This document shows, piece after piece, positions 1 through 9,869 of a stretch of 64,000 nt of DNA. The DNA is taken from positions 1 to 64,000 of the forward strand of contig JABEVE010000091.1 of assembly GCA_013044035.1 (NCBI GenBank), read 5' to 3'. The position numbers and the translations under genes were made by a program. This stretch comes from Burkholderiales bacterium (GTDB lineage: Bacteria > Pseudomonadota > Gammaproteobacteria > Burkholderiales > Burkholderiaceae_C). Numbering within the stretch: the stretch's first letter is position 1; each line of letters starts with the position of its first letter. Below the pieces are notes generated by a model, which saw nothing but the letters and a program-made list of their open reading frames with translations, was not told the DNA's origin and ran no database searches.

Positions 1-54
1 GCTCCTTTCTTTGCTTGCGAGGCACCCGCATGCTCTCATGCGGGCGAAAGGAGC
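1..54. terminator. Two-step hairpin at the window edge
   Basis: Bases 1-9 (GCTCCTTTC) pair perfectly with 46-54 (GAAAGGAGC). Inside, 25-32 (CCCGCATG) pairs perfectly with 37-44 (CATGCGGG) around a 4-base loop. The left side carries about 15 unpaired bases, so the structure is a bulged stem-loop. It lies just beyond the stop codon of the minus-strand ORF remnant at 68-208, where a terminator would be expected. There is no T-run, so an end-of-element structure is equally possible. Confidence 0.4.
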
Positions 55-67
55 CGCCACCTTCACA

Positions 68-208
68 CTATCCGTTCAACAAATTCCGGGACATCGCCCC
101 GATGATTTCCAGCAGGTCGGCGCGGGTCTGTGGTCGAGTTTTCGCTATGATTGAATACTTGTTTGTGGCGTCGAAGACGAGACTCTTGACGGAGCAACTA
201 TGGGCCAC
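68..208 (-). CDS. Hypothetical ORF remnant, unidentified
   Basis: This minus-strand frame stays open from about 223 down to a TAG at 68-70. A GTG at 206-208 is the only candidate start I see, giving about 46 residues. The translation has a well-mixed, protein-like composition (for example LVFDATNKYS and RADLLEIIGAMSRN). It contains no motif I recognise. It has no obvious ribosome binding site and lies in DNA with clearly lower GC than the genes that follow. It may be the 3' end of a truncated mobile-element gene or may be untranslated. The function is unknown and the call is weak. Confidence 0.25.
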   Translation of the reverse strand: MAHSCSVKSLVFDATNKYSIIAKTRPQTRADLLEIIGAMSRNLLNG

Positions 209-261
209 CCAGGTCAATGCGCTTCATGGGAATGCTCTCATTGCAAATAGATTCGATGGAT

Positions 262-285
262 GTTCGAGTCTCGCCGTCGGCACCA
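262..285 (+). repeat. 3' end of a tRNA-Leu gene, att-site-like fragment
   Basis: The segment reads GTTCGAGTCTCGCCGTCGG followed by CACCA. This matches the T-loop, the 3' half of the T-stem, the acceptor 3' strand, the discriminator base and the encoded CCA of a bacterial tRNA-Leu. The matching 5' acceptor strand (GCCGACG) is absent from the 85 bases upstream, and the 5' half of the T-stem does not pair, so this is not a full tRNA. In many Burkholderiales a tRNA-Leu gene lies directly upstream of nuoA. A 3' tRNA fragment left there is the usual mark of a tRNA-targeting integrase, with the whole gene expected beyond the other end of the element. Confidence 0.6.
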
Positions 286-439
286 AAATGTTGCAGTACA
301 TCAAACAATAAACAGCGGTTCTCGCCTACGCTTTAACAATTCTGGCGGGCCGCGGCGGGCTGTTGACCTGCTGTCTTATGCAGCGTGTTGACTAGCAAGT
401 TTCTGGTTTGCATCGACGAAGTCACGAAGAGGATGCCTG
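286..439. other. Upstream region of the nuo operon
   Basis: No gene is visible here. Two TTGAC-type hexamers (TTGACC at 363-368 and TTGACT at 388-393) could serve as -35 boxes, but neither has a convincing -10 box at 16-18 bases. The nuoA ribosome binding site (GAAGAGGA, 426-433) is at the end. The promoter of the nuo operon probably lies here or further upstream, but I cannot place it. Confidence 0.3.
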
Positions 440-799
440 ATGTTTCTTGAGCAATATTTACCGGTTTTGCTCTTCATTCTGGTCGGCACCGGCGTGGGTA
501 TTGCACCGCTGGCTTTGGGTCGTCTACTCGGCCCCAGTCGTCCCGACAGCGCCAAGAATGCACCCTATGAGTGCGGCTTCGAGGCTTTTGAGGACGCGCG
601 TATGAAATTCGATGTGCGCTATTACCTGGTCGCCATCCTGTTCATCCTGTTCGATCTGGAAATTGCTTTCCTTTTCCCCTGGGCCGTGGTGCTCAAGCAG
701 ATCGGGGCAACGGGGTTCTGGGCCATGATGATCTTCCTGTCCATTCTTGTGGTGGGCTTTATCTACGAATGGAAAAAGGGGGCGCTGGACTGGGAGTAA
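440..799 (+). CDS. nuoA: NADH-quinone oxidoreductase subunit A
   Basis: This is the small membrane subunit of respiratory complex I (NDH-1), which couples NADH oxidation and quinone reduction to proton pumping across the inner membrane. The 119 residues are the usual length. There is an N-terminal membrane helix, the conserved YECG motif (residues 43-46) in the loop next to the quinone cavity, and two further hydrophobic helices in the C-terminal half ([10 protein letters not shown] and [10 protein letters not shown]). The ATG at 440 follows a GAAGAGGA ribosome binding site. It is the first gene of a 14-gene nuo operon in the canonical order A to N. The family assignment is secure. Confidence 0.97.
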   Translation: MFLEQYLPVLLFILVGTGVGIAPLALGRLLGPSRPDSAKNAPYECGFEAFEDARMKFDVRYYLVAILFILFDLEIAFLFPWAVVLKQIGATGFWAMMIFLSILVVGFIYEWKKGALDWE

Positions 800-826
800 T
801 CTCGGCCCACACCTTGGGGAACAAGC

Positions 827-1303
827 ATGAGCATCGAAGGGGTTCTGAACGAAGGATTCATCACCACGTCGGCCGACAAGCTGATCAACTGGACGCGCAC
901 CGGTTCACTCTGGCCCATGACGTTCGGCCTTGCCTGCTGCGCAGTTGAAATGATGCATGCTGGTGCTGCGCGTTATGACCTGGACCGCTTCGGCATCGTT
1001 TTCCGGCCCAGTCCGCGTCAGTCCGACCTGATGATCGTCGCCGGAACGTTGTGCAACAAAATGGCGCCGGCTTTACGCAAGGTCTACGACCAGATGGCCG
1101 AACCGCGCTGGGTGCTGTCCATGGGTTCCTGTGCCAACGGCGGTGGTTATTACCACTACTCCTATTCCGTGGTGCGCGGTTGTGACCGCATCGTGCCGGT
1201 GGATGTGTACGTCCCAGGCTGCCCGCCCACGGCCGAAGCGCTGCTCTACGGCCTCATCCAACTGCAGAACAAGATTCGTCGCACCAACACCATCGCGCGT
1301 TGA
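827..1303 (+). CDS. nuoB: NADH-quinone oxidoreductase subunit B
   Basis: This peripheral-arm subunit carries iron-sulfur cluster N2, the last electron carrier before ubiquinone. The four cluster ligands are visible: the adjacent pair C37/C38 (LACCAVEMM), C102 (GSCANGG) and C132 (VPGCPP). The 158 residues match the short betaproteobacterial form. It lies 27 bases after nuoA, preceded by a GGGGA-type ribosome binding site. It works at the interface with NuoD and NuoI. Confidence 0.97.
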   Translation: MSIEGVLNEGFITTSADKLINWTRTGSLWPMTFGLACCAVEMMHAGAARYDLDRFGIVFRPSPRQSDLMIVAGTLCNKMAPALRKVYDQMAEPRWVLSMGSCANGGGYYHYSYSVVRGCDRIVPVDVYVPGCPPTAEALLYGLIQLQNKIRRTNTIAR

Positions 1304-1350
1304 GTCCGTCCTGCCGAGCACTGAATCCAGCTTCATTCCAGCATACCCCG

Positions 1351-1983
1351 ATGCCCAGCAAACTCGAACAACTCCAGCACGATCTACGGCAACAATTAGG
1401 CGAGCGCATCGCATCCATGGCATGGGCCGTGGATGCAATCACCATCGACGTTCCATCGGCTCTTTACCTCGATGCATGCTCCATCCTGCGTGACCAGGCG
1501 TCGTTACGCTTCGAGCAACTCATCGATCTCTGCGTCGTCGACTATCAGGGCTATGCCAACGGTCCCTGGCAGGGTAGGCGCTACGCCGTCGTGCTTCATC
1601 TGCTTTCGGTCAGCCTCAACCAGCGTGTCAGAGTGCGGATGTGGGCCGAGGACGATGACATGCCGGTCGTGCCTTCGGTTGATGCCATCTGGAACAGCGC
1701 CAACTGGTATGAACGCGAAGCCTTCGACCTCTACGGCGTGGTCTTCGAAGGCCACAATGATCTGCGGCGCTTGCTGACCGACTATGGTTTCATCGGCCAT
1801 CCTTTCCGCAAGGACTTCCCTGTCAGCGGCACGGTCGAGATGCGCTACGACCCCGAGCGTCGCCGCGTCATCTATCAGCCCGTGACGATTGAACCGCGCG
1901 AAATCGTGCCACGCATCGTGCGCGAGGCCGGCTATGGCGGGCTCAAGCCGGTCGGGCCCAAGCCCCCCCGCCCTACGGCCTGA
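1351..1983 (+). CDS. nuoC: NADH-quinone oxidoreductase subunit C
   Basis: This is the 30-kDa-type peripheral subunit, which scaffolds the NuoB-NuoD region of complex I and carries no cofactor. The 210 residues contain the family signature around [15 protein letters not shown] and the following [18 protein letters not shown] block (about residues 112-150). The ATG at 1351 begins the conserved N-terminus; an earlier in-frame start at 1300 would overlap nuoB and add 17 unconserved residues. NuoC is a separate gene here, not fused to NuoD as in enterobacteria. Confidence 0.95.
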   Translation: MPSKLEQLQHDLRQQLGERIASMAWAVDAITIDVPSALYLDACSILRDQASLRFEQLIDLCVVDYQGYANGPWQGRRYAVVLHLLSVSLNQRVRVRMWAEDDDMPVVPSVDAIWNSANWYEREAFDLYGVVFEGHNDLRRLLTDYGFIGHPFRKDFPVSGTVEMRYDPERRRVIYQPVTIEPREIVPRIVREAGYGGLKPVGPKPPRPTA

Positions 1984-1999
1984 ACCACCCTGGACGACC

Positions 2000-3253
2000 A
2001 TGGCCGAGATCAAGAATTACACCCTCAACTTCGGACCGCAGCACCCGGCAGCACACGGCGTGCTGCGCCTGGTGCTGGAACTCGACGGCGAAGTCATTCA
2101 GCGTGCCGATCCGCACATCGGTTTGCTGCATCGCGCCACTGAAAAGCTGGCCGAAACGCGCACCTACATGCAGGCGCTGCCGTACATGGACCGGTTGGAC
2201 TATGTCTCCATGATGTGCAACGAGCATGCCTATGTCCTGGCCATCGAGAAACTGCTGGGAGTCGACGTGCCCTTGCGCGCGCAGTACATCCGCGTCATGT
2301 TCGCCGAGATCACACGGCTGTTGAACCACCTGCTGTGGCTGGGCGCGCATGGCCTGGACTGCGGCGCGATGACCATCTTCCTCTACGCCTTTCGCGAGCG
2401 TGAGGACCTGTTCGATATGTACGAAGCGGCATCGGGTGCGCGCATGCATGCGGCCTATTTCCGGCCGGGAGGGGTTTACCGCGACCTGCCCGACGTCGTG
2501 CCCCAGTACCGTGAGTCCAGTGTGCACGGCCCGCGCGATACCAAGGCCCTCAACAGCAACCGTCAGGGCTCGCTGCTGGATTTCATCGACGACTTCACAC
2601 AGCGCTTTCCCAAATATGTCGACGAGTACGAAACCCTGCTGACGGACAACCGTATTTGGAAACAGCGCACCGTAGGCATCGGCGTTGTCACGCCCGAGCG
2701 CGCGCTGCAGCTTGGCTTCAGTGGCCCAATGCTTAGAGGCTCAGGCATCGCCTGGGACTTGCGCAAGAGCCAGCCTTACGATGTCTATGATCGTATGGAG
2801 TTCGACGTCCCGGTCGGCAAGGAGGGCGACTGCTACGACCGCTATCTGGTACGCATGGAGGAAATGCGGCAATCCAACAGCATCATTCAGCAATGTGTGG
2901 CCTGGCTGCGCGCCAATCCCGGGCCAGTCATTACCGACAACCACAAGGTGGCGCCGCCATCGCGGGTCGAGATGAAGACCAGCATGGAAGAACTCATCCA
3001 CCACTTCAAGTTGTTCTCCGAAGGTTTTCACGTGCCCGAGGGGCAGTCCTATGCTGCGGTGGAGCATCCCAAGGGCGAGTTCGGCATCTACATCGTGTCC
3101 GACGGCGCCAACAAGCCTTTCCGCCTGAAAATCCGCGCCCCGGGTTTCCCGCACCTGGCGGCGATGGACGAAATGTCGCGCGGCCACATGATTGCGGATG
3201 CCGTGGCCATCATCGGCACGATGGATATTGTGTTCGGCGAAATTGATCGATAA
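2000..3253 (+). CDS. nuoD: NADH-quinone oxidoreductase subunit D
   Basis: This 49-kDa-type subunit is related to the NiFe-hydrogenase large subunit and forms most of the quinone-binding pocket next to cluster N2. Conserved motifs include [15 protein letters not shown] near the N-terminus (the quinone-site His is in this loop), [13 protein letters not shown], and the C-terminal end [14 protein letters not shown]. The ATG at 2000 gives 417 residues, the normal length. An upstream in-frame start at 1889 would lie inside nuoC and is rejected. Confidence 0.97.
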   Translation: MAEIKNYTLNFGPQHPAAHGVLRLVLELDGEVIQRADPHIGLLHRATEKLAETRTYMQALPYMDRLDYVSMMCNEHAYVLAIEKLLGVDVPLRAQYIRVMFAEITRLLNHLLWLGAHGLDCGAMTIFLYAFREREDLFDMYEAASGARMHAAYFRPGGVYRDLPDVVPQYRESSVHGPRDTKALNSNRQGSLLDFIDDFTQRFPKYVDEYETLLTDNRIWKQRTVGIGVVTPERALQLGFSGPMLRGSGIAWDLRKSQPYDVYDRMEFDVPVGKEGDCYDRYLVRMEEMRQSNSIIQQCVAWLRANPGPVITDNHKVAPPSRVEMKTSMEELIHHFKLFSEGFHVPEGQSYAAVEHPKGEFGIYIVSDGANKPFRLKIRAPGFPHLAAMDEMSRGHMIADAVAIIGTMDIVFGEIDR

Positions 3254-3257
3254 ACCC

Positions 3258-3758
3258 ATGTTGTCAGAAACCACACGCCAGCGCATCGACCGCGAATTGG
3301 CCAAGTATCCCGCTGATCAGCGTCAGTCCGCGGTGATTGCCGCGTTGGCCATCGTGCAACTCGAGCGCGGCTGGATTTCCTCGGAGTCCGAGCGCGAAGT
3401 CGCCGACTACATCGGCATTCCGGCCATCGCAGTTCACGAGGTCGTGACCTTCTACAACATGTTCAACACCCGACCGGTCGGGCGCTTCAAGCTCAACGTG
3501 TGCACCAATCTGCCTTGCCAACTTGGTGGTGGTACGCAGGCGGTGCAATACCTCAGCCAGAAGCTGGGCATCGCCCTGGGCGAGACCACGGTCGACGGCA
3601 TGTTCACGCTGCAGGAAAGCGAATGCCTGGGTGCCTGTGGTGACGCACCCGTGGCGCTGGTGAACGACCGTCGCATGTGCAGCTTCCTCGGCAACGCGCA
3701 GATTGACCGGATGATCGACGATCTGCGCCGCCAAGCGGCAAGAGGAGATGCAACATGA
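3258..3758 (+). CDS. nuoE: NADH-quinone oxidoreductase subunit E
   Basis: This thioredoxin-like subunit of the NADH dehydrogenase module carries the [2Fe-2S] cluster N1a. Its four ligands are C82 and C87 (CTNLPC) and C123 and C127 (ECLGAC). The 166 residues match the family. The ATG at 3258 is four bases after the nuoD stop. The stop codon overlaps the nuoF start (ATGA at 3755-3758), so translation of the two partners, which form the NuoEF subcomplex, is probably coupled. Confidence 0.96.
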   Translation: MLSETTRQRIDRELAKYPADQRQSAVIAALAIVQLERGWISSESEREVADYIGIPAIAVHEVVTFYNMFNTRPVGRFKLNVCTNLPCQLGGGTQAVQYLSQKLGIALGETTVDGMFTLQESECLGACGDAPVALVNDRRMCSFLGNAQIDRMIDDLRRQAARGDAT

Positions 3759-5089
3759 ATGCCTATGCATCCACGGGCCAGGAGAGCTGTTTCCACGGCC
3801 ATCACCTCTCGCCGCAAATTTTGCTGGGGTTGGACGGCAAGAACTGGCGCCTGAACGATTACGTGGCCCGCGATGGCTACCTCGCCTTGCGCAAAATTCT
3901 TGGAGTCGATGGCGGCGCAGGTATGACCCCGGAACAAGTCATCGCCGACATCAAACTCTCGGCCTTGCGGGGACGTGGCGGCGCCGGTTTTCCAACCGGT
4001 CTGAAGTGGAGCTTCATGCCGCGCCAGTTCCCGGGTCAGAAGTATCTGGTGTGCAACTCGGACGAAGGCGAACCTGGAACGTTCAAGGATCGTGACATCC
4101 TGCGCTTCAACCCGCATATCGTCATCGAGGGCATGATCATCGCCGCCTATGCCATGGGCATCAGCGTGGGCTACAACTACATCCACGGCGAAATCTTCGA
4201 GGATTACGACCGCTTCGAAGAGGCCTTGGACGAAGCGCGCGCCGCCGGTTATCTCGGCGACAACATTCTCGGCAGCGCCTACAGCTTTCAGTTGCATGCC
4301 TCGCATGGCTTCGGCGCCTACATCTGCGGCGAAGAAACCGCGCTTCTCGAATCGCTGGAGGGCAAGAAGGGTCAGCCGCGTTTCAAGCCGCCGTTCCCTG
4401 CCAGTTTCGGCCTGTACGGCAAGCCAACCACCATCAACAATACCGAGACCTTTGCCGCTGTGCCCTGGATCATCCGCCACGGCGGACAGGCCTATCTGGA
4501 ATGCGGCAAACCCAACAACGGCGGCACCAAAATCTACTCGGTTTCCGGTGACGTCGCGTTGCCCGGCAACTATGAAGTCCCCATGGGCACACCTTTCTCC
4601 AAACTCCTGGCGTTGGCAGGCGGCATGCGCGAGGGCAGGGCGCTCAAAGCCGTGATTCCCGGCGGCTCATCGGCGCCGGTGCTTCCGGCCAATATCGTCA
4701 TGGACTGCACGATGGATTACGACTCGATCGCCAAGGCCGGCTCCATGCTGGGGTCGGGGGCGGTCATCGTGCTCAACGACACGCGCTGCATGGTGAAGTC
4801 CTTGATGCGCCTGTCCTACTTCTATCAGCACGAGTCCTGTGGCCAGTGCACACCCTGTCGTGAAGGGACTGGCTGGCTGTACCGCATGGTCCACCGCATC
4901 GAGCATGGCAAGGGCCGGCCGGAAGACCTGGACGCACTCAACTCGGTGTCCGACAACATTGCCGGGCGCACGATTTGCGCTCTGGGGGATGCGGCGGCCA
5001 TGCCAGTCAAGTCCTTCATCAAGCATTTCCGCGCCGAATTCGAGCACCACATCGAACACAAAACCTGCATCGTGCCTGCGTATGTCTGA
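3755..5089 (+). CDS. nuoF: NADH-quinone oxidoreductase subunit F (NADH- and FMN-binding)
   Basis: This is the entry point for electrons: it binds NADH and FMN and passes electrons through a [4Fe-4S] cluster to NuoG. The glycine-rich FMN/NADH fold ([14 protein letters not shown], about residues 72-85), the nucleotide-binding [12 protein letters not shown] segment and the cluster ligands [12 protein letters not shown] (about 359-370) plus a distal Cys (TICALGDA) are all present. The 444 residues are typical. The start overlaps the nuoE stop by four bases. Confidence 0.97.
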   Translation: MNAYASTGQESCFHGHHLSPQILLGLDGKNWRLNDYVARDGYLALRKILGVDGGAGMTPEQVIADIKLSALRGRGGAGFPTGLKWSFMPRQFPGQKYLVCNSDEGEPGTFKDRDILRFNPHIVIEGMIIAAYAMGISVGYNYIHGEIFEDYDRFEEALDEARAAGYLGDNILGSAYSFQLHASHGFGAYICGEETALLESLEGKKGQPRFKPPFPASFGLYGKPTTINNTETFAAVPWIIRHGGQAYLECGKPNNGGTKIYSVSGDVALPGNYEVPMGTPFSKLLALAGGMREGRALKAVIPGGSSAPVLPANIVMDCTMDYDSIAKAGSMLGSGAVIVLNDTRCMVKSLMRLSYFYQHESCGQCTPCREGTGWLYRMVHRIEHGKGRPEDLDALNSVSDNIAGRTICALGDAAAMPVKSFIKHFRAEFEHHIEHKTCIVPAYV

Positions 5090-5135
5090 CGATCGCGCAG
5101 CTCCTTGCATCGCTTGCACACGAGGTTGACACAAC

Positions 5136-7514
5136 ATGGTTGAACTGGAAATCGACGGACGCAAGGTCGAGGTGCCTGAAGGCTCCATGGTGATGGATGC
5201 CACGCACAAACTCGACATCTACGTCCCGCACTTCTGTTACCACCCGAAGCTGTCCATCGCGGCCAATTGCCGCATGTGTCTGGTCGAGGTGGAAAAGGCC
5301 CCCAAACCCTTGCCGGCGTGTGCCACCCCCGTGGCACAAGGCATGATCGTGCGGACCCATTCGGATAAGGCCATCCAGGCGCAGAAGGGCGTCATGGAAC
5401 TGCTGCTCATCAACCATCCTCTCGATTGCCCGATTTGCGACCAAGGGGGTGAATGCCAGTTGCAAGACCTGGCCGTGGGCTACGGTGCCTCGTCTTCGCG
5501 CTACAGCGAAGAAAAGCGTGTGGTGTTCCACAAGAACGCCGGTCCTCTCGTGGCCATGGAGGAGATGACGCGCTGCATTCACTGCACACGCTGTGTGCGC
5601 TTCGGCCAGGAGGTCGCAGGCATCATGGAACTCGGCATGGCCAACCGTGGCGAGCATTCCGAAATCACCACCTTTCTCGAGGGCTCGATCGACTCCGAAC
5701 TCTCGGGCAACATGATCGACATCTGCCCGGTCGGGGCACTCACCAGCAAGCCCTTCCGATTCGCTGCGCGCACTTGGGAACTCTCGCGTCGCGCCTCCGT
5801 CAGCCCCCACGACAGCCTGGGCAGCAATCTGGTGATGCAGGTGAAGAACAACCGCGTCATGCGCGTGGTGCCGCAGGACAACGAGGCCATCAACGAATGC
5901 TGGATTTCCGACCGTGATCGCTTCAGCTACGAAGGACTGAACAGTCCCGAGCGCCTGACCCAGCCCATGATCCGCAACGGTGAACAGTGGCGCGAGACGG
6001 ACTGGCCCACCGCGCTCGGCTATGTGGCGCAGGGCCTCAAGCGTGTGATCGAGGTCGATGGTGCGCAGGCCCTGGGCGGACTGGCCACGCCGCAAAGCAC
6101 GCTCGAGGAGCTATTCCTGCTGAGCAAACTGGTGCGCGCGCTTGGCAGCGAGAACATCGACTTCCGCTTGCGCCAATCGGATTTTTCCGCGGACGCGGCT
6201 CGCGCGCAGGGTTCCGCCATTCCCTGGCTCGGTTTGCCGCTTGCCGATGTCCGGCATCTGCAATCAGCCCTGATCGTCGGTTCCTTCTTGCGCAAGGACC
6301 ACCCATTGCTCGCTGCCAAGCTGCGCCGCGCCGCCCGCTCGGGTGCCAAGATCAGTCTGCTGCACGCGGCTGACGACGACGCGCTCATGCCGCTGCACGC
6401 GCGCATGGTGCAACCGCCCAGTCGGTGGTTGCGCGGCCTGGCCGAAGTGGCCGCGGCGGTGGCTGCGGAACAGGGTATCGAGGCCCCGCCTGCGCTTGCG
6501 GGGCTGCAAGCCGGTGAAACCGCACGGCGCGTTGCTCTCGGTTTGCTCGCCGGCCAGCGCAAGGCCGTGCTGCTGGGCAATGCCGCCGCGCAGCATCCCC
6601 AGGCGGCGCAACTCGACGTTCTGGGGCGCTGGATTGCCGCGCGCATCGGCGCGAGCTTTGGCTACACCGTCGAGGGTGGCAACACGGTTGGTGCCCATCT
6701 CGTCGGAGCCTTGCCGCGACAGGGCGGTCTGAACGCCGCGCAAATGCTGCGCACCCCACCTGCAGCGATGCTCTTGTTGAATGTCGAACCCGAACTCGAC
6801 ACGCAAGACGCCGCGCTGGCGATTGCGGCCATGCGTCGGTCGGCCTTTGTGGTGGCTTTGAGCGCCTACCGACATGGCGCGACCGACTACGCCCAGGTGC
6901 TGCTGCCGATTGCGCCGTTCAGCGAAACGGCGGGCAGCCTGGTGAACTGCGAAGGCGTTTTGCAAACTTTCAATCCGGTGGTGGGTAGCCCCGGACTATC
7001 GCGCCCCGCCTGGAAAGTCTTGCGCGTGCTTGCCGACCAACTCGGCTTGGTGGGATTCGAGTACGACACCCTCGAGGCCGTACGCGAAGCGGCGCTGCAT
7101 GACCTGGATATCGCCTCCACGCTGGGACAGCAGATCGATAGTCCGATGCCCGCCAGTCTTGAGATTACGACTTCAGCCGTACAGGATCAGGACGCCCAAT
7201 CGACCGATGCTTTCGAGCGTCTGGCCGAAGTGCCGATTTACAGCAGCGATCCCATCGTGCGCCGCTCAACCTCGCTGCAGCAAACACGCGATGCGCGCCT
7301 GGCCGGGCAGATCGCACTTGCGCCAGACGCCTGGGAGCGTCTGGGATTGCAACCCGGCGATCGCGTCACCGTCGAGCAGGGTGCGAACAGCGCCGAGTTG
7401 CCGGCGCGGCGCGATGCCGGTCTGGCCCCTGGTGTGGCACGCATTCCCACAGCCCATCCCGCGACCGCGGGCCTTGGGCCCATGTTCGGCACGGTTTCCG
7501 TGCACAAGGCCTGA
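5136..7514 (+). CDS. nuoG: NADH-quinone oxidoreductase subunit G
   Basis: This largest peripheral subunit conducts electrons from NuoF toward NuoI. The N-terminus has a [2Fe-2S] ferredoxin domain (FCYHPKL, CRMC, PACATP), then a His-Cys3 [4Fe-4S] site (DCPICDQGGECQLQD) and a [4Fe-4S] site (RCIHCTRC with CPVGAL). The rest is a molybdopterin-oxidoreductase-like domain that has lost its cofactor in this family. The 792 residues are usual for betaproteobacteria. A 46-base gap separates it from nuoF, and nuoH follows three bases after the stop. Confidence 0.96.
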   Translation: MVELEIDGRKVEVPEGSMVMDATHKLDIYVPHFCYHPKLSIAANCRMCLVEVEKAPKPLPACATPVAQGMIVRTHSDKAIQAQKGVMELLLINHPLDCPICDQGGECQLQDLAVGYGASSSRYSEEKRVVFHKNAGPLVAMEEMTRCIHCTRCVRFGQEVAGIMELGMANRGEHSEITTFLEGSIDSELSGNMIDICPVGALTSKPFRFAARTWELSRRASVSPHDSLGSNLVMQVKNNRVMRVVPQDNEAINECWISDRDRFSYEGLNSPERLTQPMIRNGEQWRETDWPTALGYVAQGLKRVIEVDGAQALGGLATPQSTLEELFLLSKLVRALGSENIDFRLRQSDFSADAARAQGSAIPWLGLPLADVRHLQSALIVGSFLRKDHPLLAAKLRRAARSGAKISLLHAADDDALMPLHARMVQPPSRWLRGLAEVAAAVAAEQGIEAPPALAGLQAGETARRVALGLLAGQRKAVLLGNAAAQHPQAAQLDVLGRWIAARIGASFGYTVEGGNTVGAHLVGALPRQGGLNAAQMLRTPPAAMLLLNVEPELDTQDAALAIAAMRRSAFVVALSAYRHGATDYAQVLLPIAPFSETAGSLVNCEGVLQTFNPVVGSPGLSRPAWKVLRVLADQLGLVGFEYDTLEAVREAALHDLDIASTLGQQIDSPMPASLEITTSAVQDQDAQSTDAFERLAEVPIYSSDPIVRRSTSLQQTRDARLAGQIALAPDAWERLGLQPGDRVTVEQGANSAELPARRDAGLAPGVARIPTAHPATAGLGPMFGTVSVHKA

Positions 7515-7517
7515 CCC

Positions 7518-8579
7518 ATGCTCGACACCTTCAATTCCGGTGGTCTGAACCTGCTCGGCCCGGTCGCTTGGCCGGTCGTCTGGAACATCATCAAGATCGT
7601 TGCCATCGTCCTGCCGCTGTTCATCGCCGTCGCCTACCTCACGTTATGGGAGCGCAAGCTCATCGGCTGGATTCAGGTGCGCATCGGCCCCAACCGGGTC
7701 GGTCCCTTCGGTCTGCTGCAACCCATCGCCGACGGCCTGAAATTCATCTTCAAGGAAATCATCGTCCCGACACAGGCCAGCCAGTTCCTGTTCATCCTCG
7801 GGCCCATCATGACCATCATGCCGGCGCTCGCCGCGTGGTCGGTCATGCCCTTCGGGCCCGATGTGGCGCTGGCCAACGTGAACGCCGGACTGCTGCTGCT
7901 GATGGCCATCACCTCGCTCGAGGTCTACGGCATCATCATTGCGGGCTGGGCGTCCAACTCGAAGTACGCATTTCTCGGGGCGATGCGTGCCTCGGCGCAG
8001 ATGGTGAGTTACGAAATCGCCATGGGCTTTTGCCTGGTGGTCGTGCTGATGGTTTCCGGCAGCCTGAATCTGACGCAAATCGTCACGGGCCAGATGAAAG
8101 GCCAGTTCGCCAGCATGGGGCTGAACTTCCTGTCCTGGAACTGGCTGCCGCTGCTGCCCATCTTCGTGGTGTATCTCATCTCCGGCATCGCCGAGACCAA
8201 TCGCCATCCCTTCGACGTCGTCGAGGGTGAGTCAGAAATCGTCGCTGGCCACATGGTGGAATATTCCGGCATGTCGTTCGCGCTGTTTTTCCTGGCCGAA
8301 TACGCCAACATGATCCTGGTGTCCTTCCTCGCCGTGATCATGTTCCTGGGTGGCTGGGATGCACCGGTGTCCTTCCTCGGCTTCATTCCGGGCTGGATCT
8401 GGCTCGGTATCAAGGGCTTCCTGGTGGTCTCCATCTTCATCTGGGTGCGCGCCACCTTTCCGCGCTACCGCTATGACCAGATCATGCGTCTGGGTTGGAA
8501 AATCTTCATTCCTGTCACACTTGTCTGGCTGGTGCTGATCGGCGCCTGGATGCAGACTCCCTGGTCGATCTGGAACTGA
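7518..8579 (+). CDS. nuoH: NADH-quinone oxidoreductase subunit H
   Basis: This membrane subunit sits at the junction of the two arms of complex I, holds part of the quinone tunnel and belongs to the first proton channel. The 353 residues are dominated by about eight hydrophobic helices. Hallmarks are [21 protein letters not shown] near the N-terminus, the acidic loop [21 protein letters not shown], and the C-terminal [13 protein letters not shown]. It directly follows nuoG. Confidence 0.97.
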   Translation: MLDTFNSGGLNLLGPVAWPVVWNIIKIVAIVLPLFIAVAYLTLWERKLIGWIQVRIGPNRVGPFGLLQPIADGLKFIFKEIIVPTQASQFLFILGPIMTIMPALAAWSVMPFGPDVALANVNAGLLLLMAITSLEVYGIIIAGWASNSKYAFLGAMRASAQMVSYEIAMGFCLVVVLMVSGSLNLTQIVTGQMKGQFASMGLNFLSWNWLPLLPIFVVYLISGIAETNRHPFDVVEGESEIVAGHMVEYSGMSFALFFLAEYANMILVSFLAVIMFLGGWDAPVSFLGFIPGWIWLGIKGFLVVSIFIWVRATFPRYRYDQIMRLGWKIFIPVTLVWLVLIGAWMQTPWSIWN

Positions 8580-8593
8580 ACCGGAATACAAAC

Positions 8594-9082
8594 ATGGCCG
8601 CAGTTCGCGACACCTTCAACAGTTTTTTCCTGGTCGAACTCTTCAAGGGCCTGGCCCTGACCGGCAAGCATGCGTTTCATCGCAAGATCACGGTGCAGTA
8701 CCCGGAAGAAAAGACGCCCATGTCGCCGCGTTTTCGCGGTCTGCACGCATTGCGTCGTTACCCCAACGGCGAGGAGCGCTGCATTGCCTGCAAGCTGTGC
8801 GAGGCGGTGTGTCCGGCGCTGGCAATCACCATCGAGAGCGAGCAACGCGAGGACGGCACCCGCCGCACCACGCGCTACGACATTGATCTGACCAAATGCA
8901 TCTTCTGTGGTTTCTGTGAAGAAAGCTGCCCGGTCGATTCCATCGTCGAAACCCATATCTTTGAATACCACGGCGAGCAACGCGGTGATCTGTACTTCAC
9001 CAAAGACATGCTGCTGGCTGTGGGCGATCGCTACGAACACGAGATTGCACCCAACAAGGAGGCCGACGCCAAATACCGCTGA
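8594..9082 (+). CDS. nuoI: NADH-quinone oxidoreductase subunit I
   Basis: This ferredoxin-like subunit carries two [4Fe-4S] clusters (N6a and N6b) that relay electrons to NuoB. The two ligand sets are clear: [14 protein letters not shown] and [19 protein letters not shown]. The ATG at 8594 gives 162 residues and begins the conserved [13 protein letters not shown] membrane-surface helix. An earlier in-frame start at 8495 lies inside nuoH and is rejected. Confidence 0.97.
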   Translation: MAAVRDTFNSFFLVELFKGLALTGKHAFHRKITVQYPEEKTPMSPRFRGLHALRRYPNGEERCIACKLCEAVCPALAITIESEQREDGTRRTTRYDIDLTKCIFCGFCEESCPVDSIVETHIFEYHGEQRGDLYFTKDMLLAVGDRYEHEIAPNKEADAKYR

Positions 9083-9230
9083 AGGCCTTGCCGGCAGTGA
9101 GCGCCTTGCCTGTTCCCTGGCCGGTGTTTCGTTGCTCCACCAATCCCCGCTCCGGGATACGGTGCCAGCCCTGCAGCCCGACAGCAGCAGGCCGGTGGGC
9201 AACTTGCCGATGCCGCAGACGTCCCACACC

Positions 9231-9866
9231 ATGACCATCCAAACCGTGCTGTTCTATGTTTTTTCCGCCGTGCTGCTGTTCGCTGCCTTCCGCGTGATCA
9301 CAGCGCGTAACCCAGTGCATTCGGCGCTGTACCTCGTGCTGGCGTTTTTCCAGGCTGCCACCATCTGGATGCTGCTGCGAGCCGAGTTCCTGGCCATCGT
9401 GCTGGTGCTCGTGTATGTCGGCGCAGTCATGGTGCTGTTCCTGTTCGTGGTCATGATGCTCGATATCAACATCGACCGCATACGCATGGGTTTCTGGCGC
9501 TACTTTCCGGTTGCCGCCCTCGTGGGGGTATTCATCGTGCTGGAAATGGCCGCGGTGCTGATGCAGGCCTTCCAGATCGGTGGGCAGACGGCTGCGGCCC
9601 AGATTGGCGGCCAGCCCTCCACGCCGGTGGCGCATGCGCTGGCGCAGTTGCCCAACACCAATGCGCTGGGCCTGGTGTTGTACACCCACTACCTCTATCC
9701 GCTGGAAATTGCCGCGGTGATTCTGCTGGTGGCCATCATTGCCGCCATTTCCCTGACCTTGCGCCGGCGCAAGGACACCAAGGCCATGCAGGTGTCCGAA
9801 CAACTCAAGGTGCGGCGACAGGACCGCGTGCGCCTGGTGCAGATGAAGGCCGAGGGCAAGGAGTAA
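9231..9866 (+). CDS. nuoJ: NADH-quinone oxidoreductase subunit J
   Basis: This membrane subunit (ND6 homologue) contains the helix with a pi-bulge that takes part in coupling. The 211 residues begin with TIQTVLFYVFSAVLL and include the conserved NPVHSALYLVL and LVLVYVGAVMVLFLFVVMML segments. The ATG at 9231 fits the family start. An in-frame ATG at 9210 would add seven residues, and neither start has a clear Shine-Dalgarno sequence. A 148-base gap before this gene is unusually long for this operon. The frame is open upstream, but that part does not look like NuoJ. Confidence 0.95.
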   Translation: MTIQTVLFYVFSAVLLFAAFRVITARNPVHSALYLVLAFFQAATIWMLLRAEFLAIVLVLVYVGAVMVLFLFVVMMLDINIDRIRMGFWRYFPVAALVGVFIVLEMAAVLMQAFQIGGQTAAAQIGGQPSTPVAHALAQLPNTNALGLVLYTHYLYPLEIAAVILLVAIIAAISLTLRRRKDTKAMQVSEQLKVRRQDRVRLVQMKAEGKE

Positions 9867-9869
9867 GCC

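Noticed and set aside
201-285. Complete tRNA-Leu gene upstream of nuoA
   Set aside because: Only the last 24 bases fit. The 5' acceptor strand, the anticodon arm and the 5' half of the T-stem are missing.
363-416. Sigma-70 promoter for nuo from TTGACC or TTGACT
   Set aside because: Neither hexamer has an acceptable -10 sequence at 16 to 18 bases.
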